From Pyrus communis (taxonomy: Eukaryota; Streptophyta; Magnoliopsida; Rosales; Rosaceae), in contig NC_084809.1 in assembly GCF_963583255.1 (NCBI RefSeq), positions 8,968,215-9,032,214 on the forward strand: a DNA stretch of 64,000 bases, written 5' to 3'. Shown here piece by piece: positions 36,969 through 49,707 of this stretch (its first letter is position 1; every line of letters begins with the position of its first letter). Under the pieces are notes generated by a model. The model was not told the origin of the DNA and did not search any database. It saw only the letters and a list, made by a program, of their open reading frames with translations. The translations under genes were made by a program, and so were the position numbers.

Positions 36969-37586
36969 TAGGGCTGGGTTCGGTTCTAATCGGTTCGGTT
37001 TTTTCTCAAAACCGAAACCGAACCGAAATTTCGGTTCGGTTCGGTTCAATTTTTTTTCAGTTTTTTTCGGTTTGGTTTTTCTCGGTTCGGTTTCGGTTTT
37101 TTTCGGTTTTTTTTTTTTTTTTTTTTCTCCCTCCAAAATTATTAAAAAAAAAAAAAGGAAATATGAAAGTTCACATTCATATTAAGAGGCCTGGCGGAAT
37201 GAAAAATAAGGAGGAGAAGGGTTAGGGTTACAGTTAAGGGTTTTGTTAAAAAGATTAAAAAATTAAAAATAATCTCACAAATCATGGAGGCATGAGGGTT
37301 CGAACCCATGCCTCCATGCTTGTAAAGTTTCACTGAAACCAACTTGGCAACAGGTTCTGTTTTGTTATGATTGTATAACTAAACTATTTATAAATATTCA
37401 AAAAAATTATATATATATATATATATATCAGTTCGGTTCGGTTCGGTTTCCGAGCCTCAAAAACCGAAACCGAACTGGTCAGATTCGGTTCGGTTCGGTT
37501 TGACAATTTCGGTTCGGTTTTTTTCGACCTCGGTCCGGTTCGATTTTCGGTTTTTTTCGGTTTTCGGTTTTTTGAACTCACCCCTA
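36969..37586. mobile_element. hAT-like MITE built of CGGTT repeats, with 8-bp target duplication
   Basis: The ends are TAGGGCTGGGTTCGG and its imperfect inverse, finishing CACCCCTA. The flanking duplication is TTAGTGAC at 36961-36968 and 37587-37594. Both arms consist mainly of tandem GGTTC/CGGTT words. The centre holds a palindrome near 37283-37316 with GGTTCGAACC at its middle, and a (TA)n run near 37409-37428. The open frames reading FGSVRFNFF-like repeats come from the simple sequence and are not proteins. Confidence 0.8.
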
Positions 37587-38439
37587 TTAGTGACGCGATT
37601 GATAAATTAATTAACAATGACTACCTGAGTCAAAGAAACTAAATCATGGAAACTTAGGAGCAAGCTTTGTATTAGGATAGTAAACTCGTAGTTGTTTTTA
37701 CCTTATCACCTATCTAGGTAAACAAAACATCTTCGATTAGCTACCTTTTCGATCACTTCCACGGGTAAACAATAGAATCGAAGTACGAATTAATTTCTCA
37801 CTATTATAGTGAATTGAGTATCAAGAAAGTTATGAAGCTCTATTAGCACTTGGCATAGTGAAAGGAAATAGTATAATACGTTTCGAGGACATACATCTCT
37901 AGCATCATTTCTCTAAATTTTACCTGGGATATCACCAAATGGTGAAGTGAAGTATACCATCAATCCATTTTCTCATACGACATTAGTTTTCTTTGCATCT
38001 TTTCAAACAAATCCTATATCTTTGAGATAACCTAATTACGAAGGTTTACCGATTAGGAATTTATCCAACCAAACACCCTATCTAGAGAACCTCAAACCTA
38101 TCCATTAAGACGAAAGGCCAAACCTTAAGATCATACCTAGATTTTAATGACTCAATCAGTTGACACCGAAAAACCGTTAACCCCTACTTCAAGATGATGG
38201 TTTCTCCGACCAACTTTTGGAACCCGAGTTTCTTTCATAGCTTGACGAATTCGTAGTAATCTTATAGACAAAATTCTCACATATCCCAGCAATGAGATTA
38301 AATTCTCTAAACACTAGTAGTCAGCTTTATACCAAATTCCACAAATGTTAGCTTTGTTTAAATGGGTACGTTTCTTGGGAGACATGCTCTAAGTGGACGA
38401 AATTCTTTTCTTTTCCCAAAAAAGTTCTGGGGGAAGGAA

Positions 38440-39920
38440 ATTGAAATTCTCACAAAGTGTTGTGAAATTCGAGATATCCTTGGTCTTGTCAATTTCATCG
38501 ATAATTTCTTAGCGATTTTTGGGCTATAGTGTTTTTCCTCACTTAACGACCAAGGAAAGTTAGTTTAGTTGAGACATTGAGTATGAGTAAAGTTTCTGAC
38601 AACTAAACTGTTGTCTCACCTTACCTTTGTTTTACACCTTTCGACATTGATCATTTTGGAAATCCATGATGACATGTTCTTTTGATGTTTCGACTGTGCT
38701 GAGGCAGCATGACGGAAAATCACTTATATTTTCCAATGGTTAGAACCGTTTGAAATGAACCGTCTTATTCATGACCTAGAATCAACAATTGTCACCTTCA
38801 TTTGAAAACCAGATGACATTTCTCTGTAGGGTAGCGTGTCCAAAATCTTTATCAACCTTACAAATTTCTTAAATACACTTTCTTTTGGAATGAGCTAAAT
38901 TTCTGGCAGCGACGATGGAAGAACTAAACCAACGTCTATGATTGCACTATAGTGTATAACCCCGGTTGTGCACATGTAAATACTGTTTACAGCAGCAAAA
39001 GACATATCTAGCCTTTCCTATCACATCCTAGCTGGAGTTCACAAGCATCGATTTGACATTATTTCCGAATTATCAAGAAATCGTTCGAGTGTTCATAATC
39101 ACTTCCTATATATGGATGGAGTTGTGAAATATCATCATAAACCCCCGATACGAGGCATCTTGTACATGTGGAGATTATGATGATTTTTCGGTGATTATCG
39201 ACCGACTTGACAAGCTAACTCACTTTTCATTGGTTTAGAGGGACAACATTTTAGACCAGTTGGTGAAATTTCTCATTTTTGAATAATTTATCAGATTTCT
39301 TGGCATTTCGAGTGATATCTACGTTGATCGTGATTCCATAGTCACCTCCTTGTACCTGAAGGCATTTCAGTCAACCTTGGTTACGTATCTACCCTACTGC
39401 ACTTCGTATTATTTTGAAGCCGATAAACTATCTAGAAGAACCATTGACATTGGAATTGCAGTTGTGACCATTAATTCCTCAATCACCTATTGAATACTCT
39501 GCTGAACGAATCTTTCCTGTTGGTGATTGAATATTCAGGAAGCTACAATTGAAGCGAGATATATGCATCCAAACCAGTTACCGTGTATCCTAGAGTTCAT
39601 GGACTTGTTTTGAACCTCAAATACTTAAGTGTTCTTTTAGCCTTCCCGACATAGTTTTTCGCTAAATTCGAGAGAAATTCTACATGAAGCTGTTCGCTAA
39701 GGCACTGTGAATTACATTGTTTGACTATTTGGTGTGCATGTCACTATTGTATCTCCTTGTGACATGCGTTTCATTTCCAAGTCTTGGGAAGCCTTTTTGA
39801 AGGTTATGGGTACTAAGTTTTTATCCTGTATCACATTTTTACCTTCAGACTAACGACCAGTCTAAACGAACTATCTAGACCTTAGTGGACGTATTACATT
39901 TTGTTTGTTCTACAATTAGC
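38440..39920 (+). pseudogene. Gypsy pol remnants (reverse transcriptase/RNase H and integrase)
   Basis: Interrupted plus-strand translation gives IRDILGLVNFIDNFLAIF near 38465-38520, the reverse transcriptase C-terminal FLGL-YYR-F region. It gives IDRLDKLTHFSLV near 39200, an integrase catalytic-core start, and an integrase VDRDS word near 39325. A second integrase-like stretch, IVSPCDMRFISKSWEAF, occurs near 39745, followed by a degenerate QTDGQSERT-like motif near 39845. Many stops and frameshifts show it is dead. Two integrase-like segments within 700 bp suggest a chimera of two elements or a duplication. Confidence 0.65.
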
Positions 39921-40774
39921 ATGGTTGTAACACATAGTTATCTTTATTTTAGTTGCTTGTAACCGTTACAATTTTTGGTTTTGGGTATGACACTGTTTAG
40001 ACGTAGTATGGAGATTTTATGCATAGCACATGATTGACTGGGGAGTATTACGAACATATATTTGAATAATCGAGAGTACAATTGTGCTAGTTGCGTTGTC
40101 GCCCGAGAGGGTAGTACGTGAGTGCGGTCGAGGGGCTAATCAAACAATTATATATATTTCCCAATGAGGGACATGATGGTACTATTGCACCCTCGGGAAT
40201 TTGTTACTTGCTTATCGAGACAATAGTGAGTTGTCGATATAGCGGGCTGCAGACCGTAATATTGATAACTTATTCGTTGTGTTTGTTAAGCAAGTAGACA
40301 AGTAGGTCATTTTACATTAGCATTTGGATTTGTTTATTTTATTAGTTATTTATTGTTTGAGGCTTAACCCAAAGATGCTACACACTTACCTTTGGAGTAC
40401 GTAACACAACGAGTGCGTAGGTGAAAAATAATCTATTTTCAGTTTTAATTTCAGTGCAATTATTTTAACTTTACATTAATAAATATATGCATTTTGACGG
40501 GAGGTTATTATACATATATAAATACTTTCGACTTATTGTTTTTATAAGAAGTATTATATTATAGTATTGTATTGAGGGAGAAAGAAAGTATGAGTTTGGA
40601 GGTATAAAAGTGGAATCATTGCAATACGATCGCGACAGAATGACACTCTCTTTTATGCAACCGCTTTAGCTTGATTTCTTCCTTATATATACTTTCTTCT
40701 TATCTTCTGGAGTAGATTATGTATAGCAAATTATTTCAAATTTCAAGGACGAAATTTTTTTAAGGTGGGTAGAT

Positions 40775-43154
40775 TGTGACAACCCATCCTTAATTTTATG
40801 ATTTTATTAATTTTTAAAAAAGTGAATTGAGGAAAATGCCCCTAGAGACGAAGGTGTTGACTTTCATTGACCAACGTATTAGGAGACTTATGAAACATTC
40901 TTTTAACATATTCTCGTAGTGCTCATCACTACAAACACGTAGACGTAAGCGGAATCGAAATCGGAACTATGGTTAAAATTTTACAGAAATTACAAACATG
41001 GAGGGCATTTCGGTAATTTCACGTTGCAGGTATATTTTTTTTGTTTTGTCTTTTATGGCATTAATTTGTGCAGCCAGTAGGGCCCACACCACTCATCCCC
41101 TCACTTTCGTGTCCTTTCCTTCCCTTTTTTTTTTCTCAGACACATTTCTATACTCTTTTTTTTTTCCACACACTCTATAAATCTCTCTTTCTCTTAACCT
41201 TCTCATTTCATATCTCTCATTTATTCATCGGCAGCACCGAGATGGTGCAACCTCCCCGACGAGCTCTACCAGAACCACCAGTGTCTATCATGACACTCTC
41301 TCCCTATTTCATCACCTATCTCTCTCTCTCTCTTGTTTCTCTTTACCTTGGCTGGTATGGAGAAGCAACATCAGATCACCATCTGACAAAGCCAACATCA
41401 GCGAGTTTTCGGTTTTTTGACCAAGGGTAAGCCTCTGGACCCTTCAACCTTAAAACTTATTGCTTTTAGAACTTCTGATATGGTCTTTAAACTTTAGAAT
41501 GCAGTTTGGTAGAGTTGATGCTGAAAAACATCTTGGGAAAATATCCCTAGATTTTTTAGCAAGGAATCGTGGTCATCCGACCACTTTCAAGACATTTTTC
41601 CGGCCAACTTCAACCGTATCTCCGCCCCGCTTCAGTATAGATCTATTCCCTGCATTTCCTATTTCACTTAGGTCTTTGAACCATCGATTTTGGTTGAGTA
41701 TCGAGCTCGATATGAGCTCTGAAAGTCAGACCAAAAACCTGCAAAACACAGGCCTTCGCAAGGAAAACAAGTATGGTCGTATTTGCAAGCGCGTGAGGGA
41801 GCCAAAGCGATGGCACGTGTAGCGCGTGGCTGCCGATGCAACCACCTTATGGCTGCGCATGGGGGAACCTGAGCTCCCTCATTAGGTTTCTCGACATACC
41901 GAATCTAAATTTGATGTCCGTTTTCCAAAATTCAACCATTTTAAAATAGTTTCTTTATTAGTCATACTTTGTACGAAAACGCATTTATATGTTAATATGT
42001 TATGTATTTACATAAATGGTTTCGTTTCTAGGCGAAACACATCGCAATGACTCTCGATGCTACGAGGTGAGTTCGACTCGACGACATGATCTGTGAATAG
42101 GTCTTTTCTTTGATATATACATATATATGTTTAGTTTTCATATATACATCTAATAATGAATTTTCTATATGACTGTCATAATTAGATTAAAGTTTATGGT
42201 AAATGATGTAACGATGAGAATTAGTAATTCGTTATAAATCCTATAGGATGCTTTAGCTAAATTTACATCTATGATTAATGTTATGTTGACTAGAGTTATC
42301 GAATCATTGAGGCATAACTATATTTGTGTTATCTGCTCATCGTTTGTTGCACCGATGCTAGTACTCGCCAGGGCTAGGGCCAAGGCCAGTCTTTCATTTA
42401 TAGGTGCACATCGCACTGTACACTCACTTTGGATCCATTGTATGTGCCAATCCTGTCCTAGATTGCTATAGGCAATTAGGACTCGTATGTGCCGCGTATA
42501 GCACCAGTCTTCACGTGATAGTAGTACTAGAGCACATATCATTGTTACACCTAATCATGTTCATGCCAGAATACCTCTGCATAAACTCATGTGTCAACAT
42601 GTGTCGATGAGCACTTGATATGAGATGTTTGCTTATGCGAGATTATGTTGATTACGGAAGTCATGTGTTTATTTACAAAATATTATGATGTATTGAATCT
42701 TCAAGATATTGCAAGCTACGGTAAGTATTTTCTTACTATACGTAGTATCTATACTTTGGAAACTATACTTGTTTTACGGCGAGAGGTTATTATGTTTTCA
42801 AAAAGGTTTTCACAAAGCTTTATTTTCAGGCCCACTCACCCTTATTTTTGTGCCCTTTTAGGTTTAGTAGCTGAGCTTTCGTATCGACCATGATTCTTGG
42901 CAAATCTGGTATTAGAGACTACCTCCGATGGTATAATCTCAATCTACTCTACTGTAATTTACTTATGCTCTGACATCACGTGTGATATGGGTTCATTTAT
43001 GCTCACCAGCGCACTCTTATACATTGGCACTTTTAGGTTTAAATTTATTCATATATTCCACTACACAACACTTTATGGCTTCGTCATCTTCCAGGTATCG
43101 GCCAGCACAACTCGATTCGGAGTCCTAATAGACATTCCAGGTCGGGGTGTGCCA
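40775..43154 (+). repeat. 3' LTR of the decayed Gypsy element (2380 bp)
   Basis: It starts TGTGACAACCC after the purine tract and ends GGGTGTGCCA. Its last 680 bp match 35236-35915 closely. Frames at 40998-41180, 41068-41430 and 41460-41822 fall inside it and have no homology that I recognise. Confidence 0.75.
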
Positions 43155-43241
43155 AATATACTCATGGTGTACAATAATAATAAATATAATATCTTCTCCA
43201 AATATACTCATGGCTGCAGTAGTAATAAATAAAATATCTTT

Positions 43242-44606
43242 GGGTAAAGTACAAAAAACTACCTCAACTATTAGTGTCACGACACTTTCATACCTTATCT
43301 TTTAAATGTCATACCTCATTTTACGAATTTGTGCCAATGTCAGACCTCCGTCAGTTTTTCTATTACTTTTTCTGTTAAATGCTAACGTGGCCAGAAACGG
43401 GACCTATTTTTTATTAAAATAATAATTAAATATTAAAAAATTAAAAAGAAAAACAATAAACAATAAACCCAAAAAAAACCCATCAACCCGTGTCCCCCTC
43501 CCCAAACCCAGATCCCTTTCCCTGAGTTCTCCCATACCCAACCCTTTCTCTCTCTCTCTCGCCTCTCTCTTCTCTCTCCCTGTAACCTACATCCCTAAAA
43601 TCCTAAAACCCAAAAACCATTCCCACCCGAGTCATCACTGCTGGTGAGCTCTCAATCCTCTAAGCCGACGATCGTCGATTAACCCCAGACCCTTCCTCGC
43701 CACTCTCACTGGCGTCGGAGCTCTCCTTCTAGCACCACAAGTGCTTCTGGTTCCCCCACTTCAAATACAACGGCAAGTTGAAATTATGCAGAGGCTTCGC
43801 CCTCTCAGAACCCATCACCATGGACTTTACTTCCACTCTTTCCTCCTCATCCGACCCGCCTATATATACCATTTATCGAAAACTCAGACCAAAGAGAGTC
43901 ACTTTCATATCACAACTCTCCATCTCTGTTTCTCACTCCTCCTCTGATTTTCTCTGAAAATCTCGTAATTTTCTGGGAAAAATGGAGAGTTTTTATATTA
44001 GGATTGTTGTTGTTGTTGTTCTTATTATTTTGTTTTTCTCTCGCAAATCACGAGAGGGGCAGACTCCGAGGGCGAGGAGGAGAAGAGAATGTTGTTGTGA
44101 AGGTTATGGCTAGAGTTAGGGTTTGGGGGCGATTAGGGGTCGTGGTTGTCATCGTTGGAGTTAATGACAGAGGTAGGGTTGTCGTCGGTGGGATCAGAGA
44201 GGAAGGTTGAGGGGACGGGTGGGAAGGATTTCTGGGTTTTGGGGTATTGGGATTTTAGGGATGCAGGTTGCAGGGAAAGAAAAGAGAGAGAGGGTTGGGT
44301 AGGAGACAACTCAGATAAGGGGATATGGGTTTTTGGGGAGGGGGACACGGGGTTGATGGGTGTTTTTTTTGGTTTTTTGTATTTTTTTTAATTTTTAATT
44401 TTTAATATTTAATTAATTTTTTAATAAAAAAATAGGTCTCATCTTTGGCCACGTCAGCATTTAACAGAAAAAAGTAACAGAAAAACTGACGGAGGTCTAA
44501 CATTGGCACAAATTCGTAAGATGAGGTATGACATTGTCAATTTTAAAAGATAAGGTATGAAAGTGTCGTGACACCAATAATTGAGGTAGTTTTTTGTACT
44601 TTACCC
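43242..44606. mobile_element. MULE-like element with TIRs of about 400 bp
   Basis: The ends GGGTAAAGTACAAAAAACTA and its inverse frame 1365 bp. Inverted similarity extends to about 43640 on the left and from about 44205 on the right. The flanks AATATCTTT (43233-43241) and AATATGTTT (44607-44615) are a 9-bp duplication with one change, the size expected for Mutator-like elements. The interior is non-coding apart from low-complexity frames. No transposase, so non-autonomous. Confidence 0.75.
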
Positions 44607-44615
44607 AATATGTTT

Positions 44616-45198
44616 CCTAGATATAACTCATTGATAACGACAATAAATATAGAAAATTGGCCCAAAGACATAACTTAATGGCAACAATAATAATTATAGA
44701 TTATTTGTCCCATATATGCTCAATAATGACAATAATAATTATAGAATATCTGTCACGAACAAAATTCACTAGCGATCGTAATAATTATACAACGTTAATG
44801 GCCCTCTATTAGCCCTCTCAATTTGCAATCATTTCAAACATACATATATGTACATTTCACAAAGTAGATCAATGATTGGGTAATAACCCATTTATAAATC
44901 CAAGTTATACACACACAAGGTATATAACAAGGTAGTATTTTATATGCAAAATAGTTGTCACATGATATTAAAGTCAACTCACTTGAAATACAAGCTATTA
45001 ACCACTAGCACGAAAATGAAGCACTCAGACACGATCAACATTTAAGGAAACACATAATTCTCAACTCAAAATCCTATTTCAATTCCACAACAATCCAACG
45101 GTGGAATCATCATCGTTCACAAAAGTCAAACGACGGTCACGTTCAACGATCAAATGATCAAATCTCAACAAATGGATCATAGATAAGGACACATAACA
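44616..45198. other. probable LTR relic, otherwise unassigned
   Basis: AT-rich sequence with stretches such as CAATCCAACGGTGGAATCATC that resemble in style the long-LTR family at 286-3625. Too diverged for firm assignment. No gene seen. Confidence 0.3.
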
Positions 45199-46292
45199 TG
45201 TGACCACCCATCCCAGAATTTACGGAATAGAAGGGCAATTTTGTGATTTCACTATGGTTGGGTTAGATATTTTGAAATGTTTTGGTTTTTGGGTGTGCCA
45301 TCATTATTATACCTCATCGTGATACGCGTTTCAATTCTAAGTCTTGTGAAGTTTTCTTGAAGGCCTTGAGTACTAAGTTGTTTGTCCAGTATCGCATTTT
45401 TTTTTATTCGCAGACTGTTGGACAATCTGAACGAATTATCTAGACCTTGGAAGACATGTTATGTTCTTTCAATTTGTGGTTTCTGAATGATTAGAATTTG
45501 CACCGATCTCTTTTGGAGTAGTTATGATGATAGTTTTTATTTTCAGTTTAGGTATGCGTTTTCTGAGACATGGCATGAGGGTTTCTACAGGCAGCACTAT
45601 TGAGACAGTAGAGTTTTGGGAATTGGTTTTCGAATGTTTGAATTTTTGTTATGGGAACTATGTGCTTTTGATGTTGTCGACTTGGAGTTGGACAAATGGT
45701 AATTTTGCACCTTTGAGAATTGCTACTTGTTTAGCAAGACAACAATGTGTTGTCTATTTTACGGGTTGCAGACTGTGATATCGATAGCTTATTCGTTAGG
45801 TTCATTAAGCAAGTGGGCAAGTAGACCTGTCTACGATAGTTGTTACTATTTAATTATTGTTGAGCCTTAACCCAATGACACACACCTGTTCTTGGAGTAC
45901 GTGACGTTACGAATGCTTGGGCGAGACCCACTTTCATTTTTGTTTTTAATTCTCAGTGCAAGTATTTTAACGTACTTTATTATAGTTATATTTGTATTTT
46001 CGACGTTACAAATGTTTGGTTGAGTCTTTTCCACTTTGAATGTTAAGTTCAATATGAGTTTTCGACCTCTATGTTAGTACATATCTATTTTAACATTATC
46101 ATATTATTCGTACATATTCTTGACCTTATGTCATTATGTATTTTTTACTTTACATCCTTACAGTATGTTACTACTTTTATACTGATAGGGGAAAAATGTA
46201 TGAGCCTTAAGGCATGAAAGAGGAATCATTGCAACCCGATCGCGATGTTGTGGCATATTCTCTTTTATGCAACCGTTCTGACTTGATATATT

Positions 46293-46295
<3 letters not shown>

Positions 46296-46340
<45 letters not shown>
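46296..46340. repeat. (TA)n microsatellite
   Basis: About 22 tandem TA units just upstream of the second Gypsy 3' LTR. Confidence 0.9.
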
Positions 46341-46342
<2 letters not shown>

Positions 46343-47925
46343 TTCCTATCTTCGAGTATTTTTGTATAGTAAGTTATTTCAAATTTCAAGGACAAAATTT
46401 TCTTAATGAGGGTAGATTATGACAACCCGTCTCGGAATTTACGGAATGGAAAGGTAATTTTGTAATTTCACTATGGTTGGGTTAGATATTTTGAAATGTT
46501 TGTTTTTTGGGTCTTAATTTGTGTGCCTTATGGTGCCCACTCCTTTTGGTTTGTTCCCCGGCCTAATCTCTATTCTCTTCTCCTTCTCATTATGTCTTAC
46601 TCTGGAAAACTTCACAGCTCTCTCTCTTATTTTCTCTCTCTATCACTAGTGTTCTCTCTCTCTTCGAGCTCGACATATAAGAACAACAACGACACCATAA
46701 ACCATCACAACCCTAGGACTCTCCCAGGTAAGATCTCGAACCCAAGCCTAGTCCGTAGTACTCTACAATGGCAGAAACTGCTGTTATTTTTCTCCCTCGA
46801 TGAACTCCAGAGAGTTTCCATCACCTTCGACGTGGGTAAGCTTTGAAAACACTCTAAACATTCCCTTTTTTTTTCCTCATAATTTGTTTCTGATCATATT
46901 TATGTATTGTGGACATTGAGACATTGCAGAAACACCTGGGGATGGCTTTCCCAGATTCTGGCGAGAATCGTCGCCTTCCAAGCCGTTTTCCGGCCAACTT
47001 CGGCCACCACACGACTTCAAATTGGTACGAATCTCTTCTTCTCATTCTAAGCTTCATTTTGGCTTTTGAATCATTGCAAATGGTGTAGAAATGAGCTCGA
47101 AAAAAGCTCGGGAAACCTTGCCCAGATTCCGGCTGAACCCACGGCCTGAAATCGGGTTAACCCGACCCGAACCCCAAAATCAGATCTAAAGACCCAACCA
47201 CCTAGGTCTAGATCCAGCATCCGGTCCAGACCCATATATGTAACCCAGCCTAAAACCTTCGGGCCATGCGACTAAGCCCAAATCCAGAACCTTGGCTCAC
47301 TAAACATAACCCAGAAACCGACCCAAACCCAAAACCTAGATCTGATTCGATCTAATTAGATTCCAATTTCCAACTAGCACATGGCCACATGTCTTAGCCG
47401 GTGCGTGGAGCACACGCGCCTCCACTGGAGGTACTGTGACTTTTCCGGCCAACTTTTCGGCGACCCAACTCAGTACGTGCTATGGCAGGTGCATGGGGGT
47501 ACCCGAGGTCCCCTCTTAGGTTTTTCGACGTCCTGAATCTGTTTCTGATGTCCATTTTCTGAAATTCAACCGTTTCAATTGAATTTTATTAATTGGTCCT
47601 TTTATGTGCTTATGTGCATTTGTTAATGGCGTTTCCGTCCTCTCTAGTTTGCACGACTCTTCGACGATAGAGTAAGGTGTGTGGACCCCTTCTAAAATTT
47701 ATGATTTTACTATTAGAGATGCATACATGAAAAGCATGATTTTATGACTACATTTTATGAAACATTTATGAAGTAATCGGATTTATGCTTTATAAAATAT
47801 CATGCTTTATTGAATAACTGTTACTAAGATTTATGATATGATATTTGATCTATTAAGCTCCGATTGAGATATATTTTGGAAATATTATGTTCATGACTTT
47901 CTATACTTATATGCCTACAGGCGGA

Positions 47926-47927
<2 letters not shown>

Positions 47928-47969
<42 letters not shown>
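47928..47969. repeat. (TA)n microsatellite
   Basis: About 21 tandem TA units inside the LTR at 46418-48603. Confidence 0.9.
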
Positions 47970-47972
<3 letters not shown>

Positions 47973-48207
47973 TTCGATTGGGCATTTGTAGGTGGCTTCA
48001 GCCGGAAAATATTTATATATGGCTTATGTTGGGTGATGTAGGGCCTTCGGGTGATTCTGATATCACTACTAACACATTATATATGATATATGTTTTATGA
48101 AGTTTTATAGCATGCTAGGGTTTTCGGAAAACCTATTACATATTATACTATTAAGTTTTCATAAACTTTTGGGGTTAGTACATTGATGAATAACTGTTTT
48201 AGTATTA

Positions 48208-48210
<3 letters not shown>

Positions 48211-48253
<43 letters not shown>
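48211..48253. repeat. (AT)n microsatellite
   Basis: About 21 tandem AT units, a second tract within the same LTR. Confidence 0.9.
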
Positions 48254-48257
<4 letters not shown>

Positions 48258-48603
48258 TGGTCCACTCATGTTTAGTTGGACCTCAGGACTTAGACTTGAG
48301 GTGTACAATCCTGGCGTCAAAGCACTCCTACATCAGTATCTTCGACTTCTCTCAGTGTAGGACCCTTTCCTTTATTCATACATTTGTATAATACTTCTTC
48401 TTAAATGTTCTAGATTAGTTGTATGCTTTGAACACGTTCCACAATTGCATATTCATTATAGTTGAAATTATGAGTTTTATTTATGTTTGTTCATTCTTCA
48501 TAGTTCTTATGCATGTTAGTATGGCTTCGTCACCTTCTGGTGTCGTGTCAACCAACACGTGCTTTCCCTAGTGTTCATAGGATATCAAGGTCGAGCGTGT
48601 GAG

Positions 48604-49468
48604 AACATTGGGAACTTCTCTTTGTTCAAAATCCATATCGTTGAAGTTTTCCACATGCCGCCACGCACGAGGTTTTCAAGCGAACAGAAGCTGAAATTTT
48701 TTACCAACTCCAAATCCTACCAAATTTCACATGCATATAGAACTCAATATGGGGAAGAAAAATACATGAGTCAACCCCTAAAAATGGTCGCAAGACGTCA
48801 AATCGACAAAGTCGATGTGCACAAAACTTCCAAGACTTGTGGCATCGTCGTCGAAGGTCCAATCTCAGTGATTGTGGTCAGGATTCACTCTTGGTAGGAA
48901 AGGCTATAAAATCCAGGGGGTGTGCCACCGAAATCGTTGTCAAAAACAGCTGTTGCAAAACCTAGGGTTCTAGGTAAACCAAGACTTATAAGGCTAGATT
49001 TGAAACTACAACAGCTGAAAGGCCAAACTAACACCACTAGAATGTCAGACTCGTCAAAGGCTTTTCGTGGACACCAAGATCAAAATTAAGAGGTACAACT
49101 GGGTCAAAAGTCTGGTCACTAACAGGTCGAGTGGACCTGCTCACCCCAATTCGAGTCTCCAAGTTTGAGGTTTCTATTTTGTGAAAGTCGGAGCTGAAAT
49201 TTCTAGGTCCAACTTACTACTTATAATAACCGCTAAATTATAACAACACCCTCCAACTTAAAATGCTTCTAACTTTTTCGTTCTAACTCAGAATTAGGTG
49301 TCGTTTACCCCTACGCGCTAGCACAAGGGTCGAGCTCTATCTATCTATTCTTAAACCACATCCAACCCACTAAAGTAAAATTTAAAATGACCAAAATTCC
49401 CTTCAAACTCTTTTCTCAAAAATGTAAAATAATTAAATAATAAATTTTGAGATAGAATATCACATTTT
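48604..49468 (-). repeat. truncated LTR relic related to the LARD-like LTR
   Basis: The stretch near 49255-49465 (TCTAACTTTTTCGTTCTAAC, TCGTTTACCCCTACGCGCTA, ending in ATATCACA) follows the same order as 3385-3625 of the first element. Earlier words such as TTTTCGTGGACACCAAGATC match the region near 3178-3200. It therefore preserves part of the block missing from the short LTR at 4224-6135. It is an old fragment without a partner LTR. Confidence 0.55.
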
Positions 49469-49707
49469 TTTGTCGTTTTTACTGATTATATATTAACAAT
49501 GGACAACCGTTCACACAAGTTTCACAATTCGACAACACACCTCAAGATTTAACTCACCCCTATTTTGCTATTCTAATTATACTAATAGTGAAAAAGTTAA
49601 TATTACTTTTACAATAAACAAAGGGAATTGTTATTGACACTCTAAAAATCTCAATTAACACTCCAAATTTTCTATAATTTAAAAAAAATTACACTTGTAA
49701 GGAGTAT

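Larger units (their letters stand above)
35236..43154 (+). mobile_element. decayed Ty3/Gypsy retrotransposon with truncated 5' LTR
   Basis: The last 680 bp of a 5' LTR (35236-35915) are homologous to the end of the 3' LTR at 40775-43154. A primer-binding site follows at 35919-35930, and the purine tract AAGGTGGGTAGA precedes the 3' LTR. The roughly 4.8-kb interior is riddled with stops but shows pol remains. A hAT-like MITE is inserted at 36969-37586. The left part of the 5' LTR is missing. Interior and LTR frames in this element are not host genes. Confidence 0.75.
45199..48603 (+). mobile_element. second decayed Gypsy fragment with 3' LTR
   Basis: 45199-45295 repeats the first 95 bp or so of the LTR that starts near 46418 (CCCATCCCAGAATTTACGGA versus CCCGTCTCGGAATTTACGGA). 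It is fused directly to a degenerate integrase stretch near 45300-45460 with the same order as 39730-39900. Non-coding 3' internal sequence similar to 40200-40770 follows. The 3' LTR runs from about 46418 to 48603, its first bases TA instead of TG. This is a deletion derivative of the same lineage as 35236-43154. It carries two (TA)n tracts. Host-like frames inside are not genes. Confidence 0.6.

Noticed and set aside
36964..37185. Phe/Gly-rich small protein
   Set aside because: Translation of the CGGTT tandem repeat of a MITE.
35916..40774. Active Gypsy polyprotein
   Set aside because: Every pol motif found is broken by stops or frameshifts, and the interior carries a MITE insertion.
41068..41822. 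Two 120-aa open frames as host genes
   Set aside because: Both fall inside the Gypsy 3' LTR, are low-complexity or motif-free, and match no family I recognise.
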